Positions 5,966 through 14,823 are shown, counted from the first letter of the stretch. The stretch is DNA of 64,000 bases from Amycolatopsis pittospori (GCF_013870525.1 NZ_JACBXD010000018.1:56459-120458), one strand, 5' to 3'. Notes: a model not told the origin generated them from the letters alone. Numbers and translations: made by a program.

Positions 5966-8845
5966 TCATACTCGGTTCGCCGGCGGGACGACGGTCGCCG
6001 CCGGATGCGGACGGTCGGGACGGAGCAGTAGCGCGGACGGGACCCGGTCGCCGAATCCCAGCCGCAGCAGGCTGTACCCGATGCCCGCCAGGCCACTCAG
6101 CAGCCCGGGGGCGGGAACCGCGCCGGGGGTCCCGCAGCGCGCGCCGCGCTGATCGATGGCGGCGAGCAGGTGACCGGTCCGGCGCCGTACCGCGGCGGCG
6201 GCGCCAGTGTGCCCGTTCTCCGCCAGCACGCACAACACTTCGATGATCCCGGTTTCGCCGTGGCACATACTGAGATCTTTCAGGGGTGCCCCGTCGGACA
6301 GTCGTTTCACGGTGCGGTCCAGTTCCAGGGCGTACGCGGGATCCGGCAGGTGGGCGGCTTGGCCGAGAGCCGTTCCCGCGAGACCGGCGCACCAGCCGCC
6401 GGTGCTTTCCGCCCCGCCGTCCGCCTTTTCGGGCATTTCTTCGCCGGTCCGGTCGTGTGCCCGCAGGACCCAGTCGATTCCTGACGAACCGCGCGCGAAT
6501 CCCGTCCCTTGTGGACGTTCGCGGGCGAGCAGCTGTTCGGTGTAGCGGTCGGCGCGTGCCAGCGAGGTGTCCAGTCCTGTTTGGACATACACCGAACGCA
6601 TCGAGGCGACGCCGCCCGCTAGTCCGGTCGTGAACCCGGACGGCGTCTCGGCGGTGGCTTCGGGCATGAGATCGACGGCCTGCTCGATGAGATCTCCGGC
6701 GGGAAGCCCGACCAGGGTGCTGAGGCGGGCGATCGTGTACGCGACACCGCCGAGGCCGAGGAGTCCGCCGCAGCCGGCCGTCGCGGCGAGGTCACTGTCG
6801 GCCCGGAGAGTGGCGAAGAGCCCGGGCAAGGGTGTGATCGCGTATGCGGCCAGGTCGCGGTAGCGCGCGATCCCGGTCAGTTCGGCCAGTTGGGCGAGGA
6901 ACAGCGCGACACCGCAGTAGCCCTCCCCGAGCCCGGCACCCATGGGCAGCACGGTCCAGTAGCGGTCGTCGACGAGTTCGATCCCGAGCCAGTTCGAGCG
7001 GCGTTCGTCGGAGAAGGCGTTGGCGACGATGTGGTCGGCGATGCCGCAAGCGGTGAGCAGCAGCCGTTCCGCGTCGGGGGCCTGGTTCGGCACCGCCGTC
7101 TCCGCGGTCTCGCCGCCGCCGTCGTGTCCGGTGGCCGCCGTGCTGATGGCGAGCGTCGCCGAGATCAGCCATTCCTGATCGCGCTGGTCGAGGGGGTCCA
7201 TCTCGGCGACCTTCGCCAGCACCGTGTCCAGCGATGGCCGGTCCACGACGCCTTCGACGCTCTCGCCGCGGGAATCCAGCAGCGACGTCGATCCGGGGTT
7301 CGACGTGAACATCGGGACGTCGCCCTCCCAGAGATCGTCCCGCTCGTGTGGCACGAGCCGGAGGAGCTTCTCTTCGCCCGCCGAATCCTCTTCGAGCAGG
7401 TCGAACGCGCGGTCGCGGTCGGCGGCGTCGCGGAGGAGATCCGGATGCGTGGTCTCGTCCAGCAGGCGGAAGTAGAAGTTCGTCGGCCGGATGAGGACCC
7501 GGATGGGATCTTCCGCGCACCGCCGGAGGTGTTCGGCGAGTTCCTCCCGCGCGGTGGAGATCGCGTCGTAGCCGAGGCGGAAGCCCGCCAGCAGCGCCGC
7601 GCTGTGCTCGGCCGGAGCGATGTCGCGGCCGTCGAGGCGCGGAAGGTTGTTGCCGCCCGCGAGTTCGCCGGGCACGCGGACCAGCCGCATCCGGTCGGTG
7701 CCGGGTTCGGCCCAGTCGACCCGGTCGGTGGGCAGCCTGCCGCCGCGGCCGGCGAGCCCGGAGATGTCGACGGCGCCGTGCTCCCCGGCGAACAACTGGG
7801 GGAGCAGCAGCGTGCGCTGGACCGAACGCGCCAGCATCGCCGCCGCCGGGTCGCCGTCCTGGGGCTCGGCGGGCGAGGGCTGGAAGAGCGTCTCGATGTC
7901 GATCAGCACCGGCTGGTCGCCGCTCGCGATGATGTTCTCGTAGTGGACGTCGGTGGCGTCGAGTGCGTGCAGCAGCGCCAGCAGGATGCCCTGGCGACGG
8001 TAGAAGCGGTCGACGTCGGCGATGTCGGCGCACGGCCGGTGCTCGACGAACCGGAGCCAGCCATAGCCGTCGCGCAGCAACGCGTCGGCGGTCCGCAGTT
8101 CGAGGCCCGGCAGTCGCTTGTTGAGCCGCTCGACGACGTCGGTGAAGCGATCGTGCAGGACGAGGGGGCGCGGTTTGTAGATCACCTTGGCGCCGCTGGA
8201 GAACAGGAGCAGTTTGACCGAGCGTCCCCGCGCGTGGGAGTCGCCGATCCCGCCCGCCACCTCGACGAGCGTGCCGAGTTCGCCGTCCACGACCGAACAA
8301 GGGAGCGCGACGGCGTCTTCGGAGAAGCGGGCCAGCATCTCGGCGTGGGCCTCGGCGGCGTGCCGGCAGGCCTGGGCGACAAGCCGGGCGAGCACCGGGT
8401 ACTCGCTGAACAGCCGGACGAGCCCGGCGGGCGTGGACTGCTGCCGCACGAAGTCCGCGAAGCGCTCTTCGGACGTCTCGCCCTGAAGGACGTTCGCTTT
8501 GCGGGCACGGTGGAGTTCGAGGACCAGCGTGCGCACCGAGAGCTTGAGCAGGTGTTGGTCGAGTTGAGCCGCGAAACCCGAGCGAAGCGCGTCGACGTCG
8601 ACGCCTGCGACGTCCTCCGGGACCGCGTCGCGGCACGCGGCGTCGACGAACGACCTGAAGACCCCGGCGAACTCGACACGCCAGTCACCGACTGGGGGGC
8701 GCCCCGGCAGAGGCGTCGTGACAGCGTGTTCGACGAAGTCCGCCCATACGGGCTTGTCCGCCTTCCGTTCGCGCGGGGTCTGGCCGTGCACCCACCAGTC
8801 CAGCGGCAGGGACGTCGCCGGTACAGGGAGCGTCACGTCGTCCAT
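5966..8845 (-). CDS. Class II lanthipeptide synthetase, LanM type
   Basis: LanM enzymes phosphorylate and eliminate Ser/Thr of a precursor to give dehydro residues, then add Cys thiols. The 959-residue product has the dehydratase half (AKVIYKPRP near residue 220, TDVHYENII near 299, LIDIETLF near 314) and a LanC-like cyclase half with zinc-ligand motifs GGWCAG (near 818) and MCHG (near 863). All signature residues appear intact. The ATG at 8845 gives the normal start MDDVTLPVPATS; no clear Shine-Dalgarno precedes it. Its stop overlaps the ATGA junction with the peptide gene. No LanT transporter, protease or immunity gene is nearby, which is unusual. Confidence 0.93.
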   Translation of the reverse strand: MDDVTLPVPATSLPLDWWVHGQTPRERKADKPVWADFVEHAVTTPLPGRPPVGDWRVEFAGVFRSFVDAACRDAVPEDVAGVDVDALRSGFAAQLDQHLLKLSVRTLVLELHRARKANVLQGETSEERFADFVRQQSTPAGLVRLFSEYPVLARLVAQACRHAAEAHAEMLARFSEDAVALPCSVVDGELGTLVEVAGGIGDSHARGRSVKLLLFSSGAKVIYKPRPLVLHDRFTDVVERLNKRLPGLELRTADALLRDGYGWLRFVEHRPCADIADVDRFYRRQGILLALLHALDATDVHYENIIASGDQPVLIDIETLFQPSPAEPQDGDPAAAMLARSVQRTLLLPQLFAGEHGAVDISGLAGRGGRLPTDRVDWAEPGTDRMRLVRVPGELAGGNNLPRLDGRDIAPAEHSAALLAGFRLGYDAISTAREELAEHLRRCAEDPIRVLIRPTNFYFRLLDETTHPDLLRDAADRDRAFDLLEEDSAGEEKLLRLVPHERDDLWEGDVPMFTSNPGSTSLLDSRGESVEGVVDRPSLDTVLAKVAEMDPLDQRDQEWLISATLAISTAATGHDGGGETAETAVPNQAPDAERLLLTACGIADHIVANAFSDERRSNWLGIELVDDRYWTVLPMGAGLGEGYCGVALFLAQLAELTGIARYRDLAAYAITPLPGLFATLRADSDLAATAGCGGLLGLGGVAYTIARLSTLVGLPAGDLIEQAVDLMPEATAETPSGFTTGLAGGVASMRSVYVQTGLDTSLARADRYTEQLLARERPQGTGFARGSSGIDWVLRAHDRTGEEMPEKADGGAESTGGWCAGLAGTALGQAAHLPDPAYALELDRTVKRLSDGAPLKDLSMCHGETGIIEVLCVLAENGHTGAAAAVRRRTGHLLAAIDQRGARCGTPGAVPAPGLLSGLAGIGYSLLRLGFGDRVPSALLLRPDRPHPAATVVPPANRV

Positions 8846-9245
8846 GCTGTCAGGACGTGACGGCGCGCACATGGGGGCCGGACCCCCACATTCAGCGCAC
8901 GCACGAAGATGCCCGGAGAGTGACGATCGTGCTTCGCCAGGTACATGAAGGCCCCCTTCCTTGCGTCTAGCGCAAGGAAGGGGGCCATCACGTACTTCCG
9001 GCACCCAGGGCGTCGGTGCCCCCAGAACCGCCCTAACCACCTGAATATGGGGTCCTGGCACCCATGCGCGGGACCGGTCCCGGACCGACCATGGTCGAGT
9101 GGCGGGACCGAGGACCGCGGCGGCCGCAGGGGGACCGCCACGGCGTCGGGCGCGGGCCGGTTCTGGGGGTCCGGCCCGCGCCGCCGGAGTGGGCCGCTAC
9201 ACGCCGTCCACCATCCGGCGATGCCGGGTCGGCGCTACCGACGGG
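8846..9245. other. Gene-free stretch upstream of LanM
   Basis: Short open frames here run through the 8941-8995 palindrome and have no ribosome-binding site or recognisable product. The stretch probably holds the LanM promoter (8846-8940) and the terminator of the small secreted protein gene. I see no second precursor peptide. Confidence 0.6.
8941..8995. repeat. Palindrome family B, copy 1 (25-bp imperfect arms, TCTAG loop)
   Basis: Bases 8941-8965 pair with 8971-8995 with two mismatches around a TCTAG loop; the inner 16 bp are perfect. It matches the copy at 47702-47760. It could end transcription of the small secreted protein gene before the LanM promoter. Confidence 0.85.
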
Positions 9246-9476
9246 CTACTTCTTGATGTAGAGAACCCACGAAAAGTTCTGCGGGTCGCAGAAGTAGGCC
9301 GACCAGCGGCGCGCTTCCTTGCCGGAGTGGCCGGCGAGCAGGCAGTCGCCCTCTGTCGACCAGCTGGACTCGGGGTAGTACCTCGGGTCGACGCCGGCGC
9401 TGGCGGGCTGCGCGAACGCGATCGTTGACGCCAGTGCGCCCATGACGGCGGCGGCCGCCGCGATCTTCTTCTTCAC
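9246..9476 (-). CDS. Small secreted protein with two cysteines
   Basis: Starting at the GTG at 9476 (GGGGA about 7 bases upstream), the 76-residue product has a textbook Sec signal: three lysines, a hydrophobic Ala-rich core and cleavage after PASA. The mature part has two Cys (EGDCLL and AYFCDP) that could form one disulfide and ends in LYIKK. I do not recognise the family; it may belong with the lanthipeptide locus only by position. A longer start at 9518 would spoil the signal peptide. A TGTGCGCGCACA palindrome lies 30 bases upstream. Confidence 0.75.
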   Translation of the reverse strand: MKKKIAAAAAVMGALASTIAFAQPASAGVDPRYYPESSWSTEGDCLLAGHSGKEARRWSAYFCDPQNFSWVLYIKK

Positions 9477-9505
9477 CTGTGTATCCCCAGTTCTTACTTG
9501 GAACA

Positions 9506-9517
9506 TGTGCGCGCACA
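9506..9517. promoter_or_regulatory. Perfect 12-bp palindrome TGTGCGCGCACA upstream of the secreted protein gene
   Basis: The palindrome sits 30-41 bases before the GTG start at 9476. On the minus strand TTGTGC (overlapping it) and TAAGAA 16 bases later could be -35 and -10 boxes. It might be an operator; no regulator was identified. Confidence 0.4.
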
Positions 9518-10257
9518 AGTAATCATGGAACGGGCGCGCTTGTCCGCCGAACGGGTAAATTCAACAAGTTGTTGACGGCCGGGCCCGTCCGTCCGGTGGT
9601 GACCCGCCGACGAACAACGGATGCGGCACCAGCCGCCCACCACGCGGTGGCGACGAGAACCGGCACCTATTCACCCGACGACCACTGCCTCGACTTCGCC
9701 GTCTGCTACACCCTCCCAAAGTGACGACCGTGCTTCCACGCTGACCTGCGACAACGGTCGGTCACCTCCGGGTCACATCCAGCAGAGCCGGTATCCGCCG
9801 AAAGAGTGATCGCGGCCGGCCACGTTGGCCGAATTCCCTGCCTTGATAGCCCGTTTCAGGCCGTCTTGAAAGGGCTCGACAGCAAATCGTCCCCCATGTA
9901 ATCGTCCTATCGTGAAAACTGGGCACAAGAATGTGTGGCCATCGTCGCCGGACTGGTCGGCATCGCCACCCTGATCGGCTTGGGCGGCGCTTCGGCCGTG
10001 CCGCAACCCGATGCCGCGTGACCATGCCCAAGAGTCACGAGTGCGGCAAACGCCTAAATATCCTCGTCACACTGTATACAGACAATGACTGCAAAGGTCA
10101 CTGGGAGATGTGACTTGGCTACCCAGTCGTGGTGCAACGACGTGACGTTGTACCACTGAGTCGGACGTGATCCGGGCGGTGGCACCTATCGACTGAGGTG
10201 TCTTGGCACCGAAATCTCCGGGTGGGAAATGCTGCCGGGATGGGCGCGGAGTTCGGT
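9518..10257. other. Long stretch without an intact gene
   Basis: About 740 bases with lower GC in places and no convincing intact gene. It contains the remnant at 9935-10113 and a CTGTATACAG palindrome near 10074-10083. Other short open frames lack start signals and look random. Confidence 0.6.
9935..10113 (+). pseudogene. Possible frameshifted remnant of a small secreted protein
   Basis: From GTG at 9935 the frame reads a signal-peptide-like VAIVAGLVGIATLIGLGGASA and stops at 10019-10021 after 28 codons. The frame shifted by one that ends at 10113 reads SHECGKRLNILVTLYTDNDC and GHWEM, resembling the mature part of a small cysteine-containing exported protein. A single-base loss or gain near 9990-10030 would join them. 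The neighbours on both sides are intact small secreted proteins, which supports the idea, but no homologue was recognised. Confidence 0.35.
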
Positions 10258-10587
10258 TCAGATCTTGATCGAGTAGTCGTGCCGCGAGCCACTGGGGCTC
10301 TTGATCTCGGACTGCTGCTTGCCGACGATGTAGCACTGCACGTTGCTCGGGCCATCGGTCACCCAGGCGGAACCTCCGCAACTGGTCCCGTAGACGTAGT
10401 ACTCCACACGCTCGTTCGGGCCGTTGATCGCGTCGAACCTCACCGTGAACCAGCGCCCCGAACCGCCGTCGATCATCCGGAAGCAGGACGGGACGTTGTA
10501 ACAATCCTGGGCATTGGCCGTGCCGCCGGTCAGCAACATGGCCGCGGCGATTCCGGCGACCCCGGCGACGATACTGATCTTTCGCAT
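10258..10587 (-). CDS. Small secreted protein with four cysteines
   Basis: The ATG at 10587 follows GGAGAGAG by 5-6 bases. The 109-residue product begins MRKISIVAGVAGIAAAMLL and has a likely cleavage site after TANA. The mature part carries four Cys (QDC, PSC, TSC, VQC) spaced as for two disulfides and ends in HDYSIKI. I do not recognise the family. It is monocistronic, with gene-free DNA on both sides. It may be a small extracellular effector or inhibitor, but that is speculation. Confidence 0.75.
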   Translation of the reverse strand: MRKISIVAGVAGIAAAMLLTGGTANAQDCYNVPSCFRMIDGGSGRWFTVRFDAINGPNERVEYYVYGTSCGGSAWVTDGPSNVQCYIVGKQQSEIKSPSGSRHDYSIKI

Positions 10588-11027
10588 GGATTCTCTCTCC
10601 TGTTCGAGCTTTCCCCGATCAGTTCTTTCTACCAGCGGAGCCCGTGCTCGGTGCAAGCCATTCACGAATAACTGAAACCGCTTTCCGTGACTCCCGTTGA
10701 ACGGCCACTCGTCCCGGGGTCGGTAGTCGACGAGGAAGTTGGGCGAACAATTGTGAGGGCCGGTTACGTGGATACGGCGGGAGCTCCTGTGCGGCATTCA
10801 ACGTCCTATTGTCACAGGATCGCCTTCGACGGCGGCGTATGCCATTCAAAGGGAGAATCAGCGTGGAAGTCGACTCTTCAGGCGGCTTGCGGCGTGCTGT
10901 TCGTGTGCCGACGGTGGCGCTGGTGTGGCTGCCCGCCTGTGGTGGTGTGGCCGGGAGTGGGTCTTCCCACGTGTCCAGGCGGCGGTCGACACAGGTCGGC
11001 ACGCTCCACCAATGGTAGGAATGCCTG
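10588..11027. other. Intergenic stretch between divergent genes, no gene seen
   Basis: The 440 bases separate the minus-strand secreted protein from the plus-strand M20 peptidase. Short frames on the plus strand (for example near 10809-11018) lack a ribosome-binding site and a recognisable product. Promoters for both neighbours must be here but I cannot place them. Confidence 0.5.
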
Positions 11028-12350
11028 GTGACCGAACCGAATCTGATCGAAGCCGCCGCCGAAGAGGCAGTCACCCTCACCAGTGAACTGATCCGCATCG
11101 ACACCACCAACACGGGTGATCCCGACACGCTGGTCGGTGAACGCGCCGCGGCGGAGTACGTGGCCGAGAAGCTCACCGACGCGGGCTACGAGATCACCTA
11201 TGTCGAGTCGGGTGGGAAGAACCGCCACAACGTCATCGTCCGGCTGGCGGGCGCGGATCCGTCGCGGGGAGCGCTCCTGATCCACGGTCATCTCGACGCC
11301 GTCCCCGCCGACGCCTCCGAGTGGTCGGTGCATCCGTTCTCCGGCGCGATCCAGGACGACTACGTCTGGGGTCGCGGTGCTGTCGACATGAAGGACATGT
11401 GCGCGATGACGCTCGCGCTGGCCCGCCACTACAAGATCAACGGCATCGTGCCGCCGCGCGACCTCGTCTTCGCGTTCCTCGCCGACGAGGAAGCGGGCGG
11501 AAAGTACGGCGCGCAATGGCTGGTCGAGAACCGGCCCGAGCTGTTCGAGGGTGTCACCGAGGCGATCAGCGAGGTCGGCGGTTTCTCGATCACCCTGAAG
11601 GACAACGTCCGCGCGTACCTCATCGAGACGGCGGAAAAGGGCATCCGCTGGATGAAGCTGCGTGTGCGCGGCACCGCCGGCCACGGCTCGATGATCCACC
11701 GCGACAACGCCGTCACCAAGCTTTCCGAGGCCGTCGCGAGGCTCGGCAACCACCGGTTCCCGCTGGTCATGACCGACTCCGTTCGCGAATTCCTGGACGG
11801 CGTCACCGAGATCACCGGCTGGGACTTCCCCGAGGACGACATCGAGGGTTCCGTCGCCAAACTCGGCAACATCTCGCGGATGATCGGCGCGACGCTGCGT
11901 GACACGGCCAACCCGACGATGCTCACCGCGGGCTACAAGTCGAACGTCATCCCGTCGGTCGCCGAGGCGTCGGTCGACTGCCGGATCCTGCCCGGACGGC
12001 TCGAAGCGTTCAACGCCGAACTGGAGGAGATCCTCGGGCCGGACATCGAGAAGGAGTGGATGGAACTGCCGCCGGTCGAGACGACCTTCGACGGCGCGCT
12101 CGTCGACGCGATGACCAACGCGGTCCTTGCCGAGGACCCGGGCGCTCGCACGCTCCCGTACATGCTTTCGGGCGGTACGGACGCGAAGTCGTTCCAGTCG
12201 CTCGGGATCCGGAACTTCGGTTTCGCCCCGCTGCAGCTGCCCGCGGACCTCGACTTCTCGGCCCTGTTCCACGGCGTCGACGAACGCGTCCCGGTCGACG
12301 CGCTGAAGTTCGGCGTGCGCGTGCTCGACCGCTTCCTGCGCTCGTCCTGA
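11028..12350 (+). CDS. M20 family metallopeptidase (ArgE/DapE/CPG2-like)
   Basis: The 440-residue product is a zinc-dependent amidohydrolase or peptidase. LLIHGHLDAVP supplies metal ligand His88 and Asp90, GAVDMKD the bridging Asp120, and LADEEAGG the catalytic Glu154 and ligand Glu155; HGVDERV near the end matches the last ligand region. GTG at 11028 follows TAGGA by 7 bases. It has no signal peptide, so it is cytoplasmic. The stop overlaps the start of the alpha/beta hydrolase (TGATG), suggesting joint expression. The substrate is unknown; M20 members of this length often cleave dipeptides or N-acyl amino acids. Confidence 0.9.
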   Translation: MTEPNLIEAAAEEAVTLTSELIRIDTTNTGDPDTLVGERAAAEYVAEKLTDAGYEITYVESGGKNRHNVIVRLAGADPSRGALLIHGHLDAVPADASEWSVHPFSGAIQDDYVWGRGAVDMKDMCAMTLALARHYKINGIVPPRDLVFAFLADEEAGGKYGAQWLVENRPELFEGVTEAISEVGGFSITLKDNVRAYLIETAEKGIRWMKLRVRGTAGHGSMIHRDNAVTKLSEAVARLGNHRFPLVMTDSVREFLDGVTEITGWDFPEDDIEGSVAKLGNISRMIGATLRDTANPTMLTAGYKSNVIPSVAEASVDCRILPGRLEAFNAELEEILGPDIEKEWMELPPVETTFDGALVDAMTNAVLAEDPGARTLPYMLSGGTDAKSFQSLGIRNFGFAPLQLPADLDFSALFHGVDERVPVDALKFGVRVLDRFLRSS

Positions 12351-13228
12351 TGCCCGGTTTCCTGGCGGCCGACGGAACACCCCTGCATTTCGAACGCTGG
12401 GGTGACCCGTCGGCGCCGGTGACCGTGGTACTCCTGCACGGTTACGCCCTCGACAGGCGGAGCTGGCGCGCCGTCGCGCCGGTGCTGGCCGACGCCGCGG
12501 AGGAGCCGCTCGCGGTGCTGGCCTACGACCAGCGCGGCCACGGCGAGTCCGGCGACGTCCGACCCGCGTCGGCGACCATGGGGCATCTCGCCGACGACCT
12601 GGCCGAGGTCCTGGAGAAGGTGGCCCCCGAAGGGCGGGTCGTGCTGGTCGGGCACGACATGGGCGGTCTCGCGATCCTTTCGCTCGCCCAGCGGCATCCG
12701 GACGTCTTCGAGGCCAGGGTGGCGGGGATCGGCCTGCTCGCCATGTCGGCGGGCGGCGTCACCCCGGACGCGATCTGGCCGAACGCGCTCGGAAAACTCG
12801 GCCGCGACCTGGAGATGGTCTTCGGGACGAAGCTGATCGGCCTGGTGCGGGAGCACACCAGCAAGGCGGTCACGGCCGGACTGCGCTGGTGGCTCTTCGG
12901 CGACGACCCGGTGCCCGGCGATGTCGAACTGACCGTACGGATGATCCGCGGCAACTGGCCGCAGACGGTGTCGGCGTTCCGCCCGGCGCTGGACGCCTAT
13001 ACGCGGGAATCGGCGCTGTCGCAGGTCGGTGCCGTGCCGGTGACCGCGATCGTGGGGGAGCGGGACAAACTGGTGCCCACGGCCGACGTCGAAGAACTGG
13101 CCGGCGCGGTGGAGAACGGAACGGCTTTGGTGCTGCCCGGGGTCGGGCACGTCGTCCCGCTGGAGGCCGCGCCGCAGGTCGTTCCGCGCCTGCTCGCCTT
13201 GGCGAACCGGGCTCGCCGACAAGCGTAA
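12350..13228 (+). CDS. Alpha/beta hydrolase with an Asp nucleophile elbow
   Basis: The 292-residue product has the alpha/beta hydrolase layout: oxyanion LLHGYA (28-33), nucleophile elbow GHDMGG with Asp103, acid Asp239 (GERDKLVP) and base His267 (GVGHVVP). Lipases and esterases have Ser at the elbow; Asp is the rule in epoxide hydrolases and haloalkane/haloacetate dehalogenases, so the reaction may go through an alkyl-enzyme ester. The ATG overlaps the M20 peptidase stop (TGATG), implying translational coupling. No signal peptide. The substrate is not apparent. Confidence 0.88.
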   Translation: MPGFLAADGTPLHFERWGDPSAPVTVVLLHGYALDRRSWRAVAPVLADAAEEPLAVLAYDQRGHGESGDVRPASATMGHLADDLAEVLEKVAPEGRVVLVGHDMGGLAILSLAQRHPDVFEARVAGIGLLAMSAGGVTPDAIWPNALGKLGRDLEMVFGTKLIGLVREHTSKAVTAGLRWWLFGDDPVPGDVELTVRMIRGNWPQTVSAFRPALDAYTRESALSQVGAVPVTAIVGERDKLVPTADVEELAGAVENGTALVLPGVGHVVPLEAAPQVVPRLLALANRARRQA

Positions 13229-13268
13229 CTTCCTTGACAACTTCTCTTTTCGGTGGCATCTTCATGCC

Positions 13269-13865
13269 ATGTTCTCCGTTGCGGTGATCGAGGACGCGGA
13301 AGCGGCCGAAGTCTCACTGGACCCGGTCCGAGCCCGCCTGCTGGCCGAACTCGCCGAACCCGCGTCGGCCACGATGCTGGCCGGACGCGTGGATCTGCCC
13401 AGACAGAAGGTGAACTACCACCTGCGCGCGCTGGAGAAGCACGGGCTGGTCGAGCTCGTCGAGGAGCGCCGCAAGGGCAACGTCACCGAGCGGATGATGC
13501 GTGCGACGGCGTCGTCCTACGTGATCTCGCCGACCGCGTTGTCCGCCGTGCAGCCCGATCCCGCCGAGTCGCCGGACCGGCTGTCCGCGCGCTGGCTGCT
13601 CGCCGTGGCGGGCAGGCTGGTACGCGACGTCGGCCTGCTGATCACCGGCTCCACCAAGGCGCGCAAGCGGGTCGCGACCTTCGCGATCGACGGCGAGGTG
13701 CGGTTCTCCTCCGCGGCCGACAGGGCCGCGTTCGCCGAGGAGCTCACCGTCGCGATCACGAATCTGGTGAGCAAGTACCACGACGAAGGCGCCGAACAGG
13801 GCCGCGACCACCGGATCGTCGTCGCCGTCCATCCGAGCGTCAAAACCGAAGCCGAGGAGCGCTGA
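13269..13865 (+). CDS. ArsR-type winged-helix regulator
   Basis: The 198-residue protein opens with a winged helix (DPVRARLLAELAEPASATML, then RQKVNYHLRALEKHGLVELVEERRKGN) and continues with a C-terminal domain beginning near residue 100. It has no metal-binding cysteine motif of classical ArsR. It is followed with no gap by an SRPBCC protein, a common pair in actinobacteria. TTGACA at 13234-13239 with a 17-base spacer and CATCTT at 13257-13262 form a promoter whose start would fall on the ATG, so the message may be leaderless and autoregulated. Confidence 0.9.
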   Translation: MFSVAVIEDAEAAEVSLDPVRARLLAELAEPASATMLAGRVDLPRQKVNYHLRALEKHGLVELVEERRKGNVTERMMRATASSYVISPTALSAVQPDPAESPDRLSARWLLAVAGRLVRDVGLLITGSTKARKRVATFAIDGEVRFSSAADRAAFAEELTVAITNLVSKYHDEGAEQGRDHRIVVAVHPSVKTEAEER

Positions 13866-14609
13866 GTGGGGCACGAATTCGAGATCACCGACCGCGCCGA
13901 GGTCGACGCGACGCCGGAACAGGTCTGGGACGCCATCGCCACCGGACCCGGCATCACGTCGTGGTTCATGGGCCGCAACGAGGTCGAGGGCGGTGTCGGT
14001 GGCACCGTGAAGACCGCGTTCGGCGGCTACGGGCCGACGTCCGCGATCACCGCGTGGGATCCCCTGGAACGGCTCGTCTACGGGGAGGAACCCGAGGCGG
14101 ACGGCCGCTTCGTGGCCTACGAGTTCCTGATCGAGGGCCGCGCGGGCGGTAGCACCGTGCTGCGGACCGTGACGAGCGGCTTCCTTCCCGGGGACGACTG
14201 GGAAGAGGAGTTCGAGGCGATGACCGCCGGCGGCGAGCTGTTCTTCCGCACGCTGATCGAATACCTGAACGGCTTCGCCGGGCGGAAGGCCGCGCCGCTG
14301 ACGGTGTTCGGTCCGATGGTCGAGGACTGGGATCGCGCGTGGCTCACGCTGGGCCGGGAACTCGGCCTGGCCGGGCGGCCGGAAACCGGGGACCGGGTCC
14401 GGCTGTCGACCGGCTCGATGTCCACTGTGGACGGCGAGGTCTATCTGGCGAACGAGCAGACGGTCGGGATCCGGACCTCGGACGCGTTCCTGCGGTTCGT
14501 GCGCGGTTTCCGGGGGCCGATGCTCGCGATGCATCACCTGTTCGGCGACGTCGACCCCGAAAAACAGGAGAAGATCTGGGCGGACTGGCTTGCCCGTGTG
14601 TTCAGGTGA
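13866..14609 (+). CDS. SRPBCC (START-like, AHSA1-type) protein
   Basis: The GTG at 13866 directly follows the ArsR-type gene stop. The 247-residue product starts GHEFEITDRAEVDATPEQVW, the typical entry to a helix-grip lipid-binding fold (EVDATPEQVWDAI, TSWFM, ITAWDPLERLVY). Such proteins bind hydrophobic ligands in the cytoplasm. Paired with ArsR regulators they are thought to sense or modify small molecules, but the function is unknown here. The last 8 bases overlap the convergent DUF5703 gene. Confidence 0.88.
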   Translation: MGHEFEITDRAEVDATPEQVWDAIATGPGITSWFMGRNEVEGGVGGTVKTAFGGYGPTSAITAWDPLERLVYGEEPEADGRFVAYEFLIEGRAGGSTVLRTVTSGFLPGDDWEEEFEAMTAGGELFFRTLIEYLNGFAGRKAAPLTVFGPMVEDWDRAWLTLGRELGLAGRPETGDRVRLSTGSMSTVDGEVYLANEQTVGIRTSDAFLRFVRGFRGPMLAMHHLFGDVDPEKQEKIWADWLARVFR

Positions 14610-14823
14610 TCAGGCCGGGCAGGGGATTGGCGGTGCGCTTGCGGCGCAACCACACCCTTCGCGTCCCATCGGAGTAGAGCCGGACGGTCGTGAGTTCCCA
14701 GCCGGCGAACTCGGCGTGGATCGACAGCTGCGTCGCCGCCGCCCGCCGGGAAACACCGGGCGGCAACTGCAGTCGTCGGTACTCCCAATCCCCTTCGACC
14801 ACCGCCTCGTCCACAACTGTCAT
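14602..14823 (-). CDS. DUF5703 family protein
   Basis: The 73-residue product (WEYRRLQLPPGVSRRAAATQ, then GWELTTVRLYSDGTRRVWLRRK) matches my memory of DUF5703, a small actinobacterial protein of unknown function (Rv2137c-like). Its ATG overlaps the stop of the lipoprotein gene (ATGA), as in mycobacteria where the corresponding genes are neighbours. It is basic and likely cytoplasmic. Confidence 0.8.
   Translation of the reverse strand: MTVVDEAVVEGDWEYRRLQLPPGVSRRAAATQLSIHAEFAGWELTTVRLYSDGTRRVWLRRKRTANPLPGLIT

Noticed and set aside
8833..9141. Open frame upstream of LanM as a second precursor peptide
   Set aside because: It runs through the family B palindrome, which generates codons such as APFLALDARKGAF in any genome copy, and it has no ribosome-binding site.
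9773..10006. 77-codon minus-strand frame in the gap between secreted proteins
   Set aside because: No start signal, no recognisable fold and codon use unlike the neighbours; it overlaps the remnant on the other strand.
10687..11031. Plus-strand frames just before the M20 peptidase
   Set aside because: No ribosome-binding site; composition is random-looking with many Arg, Cys and Trp codons.
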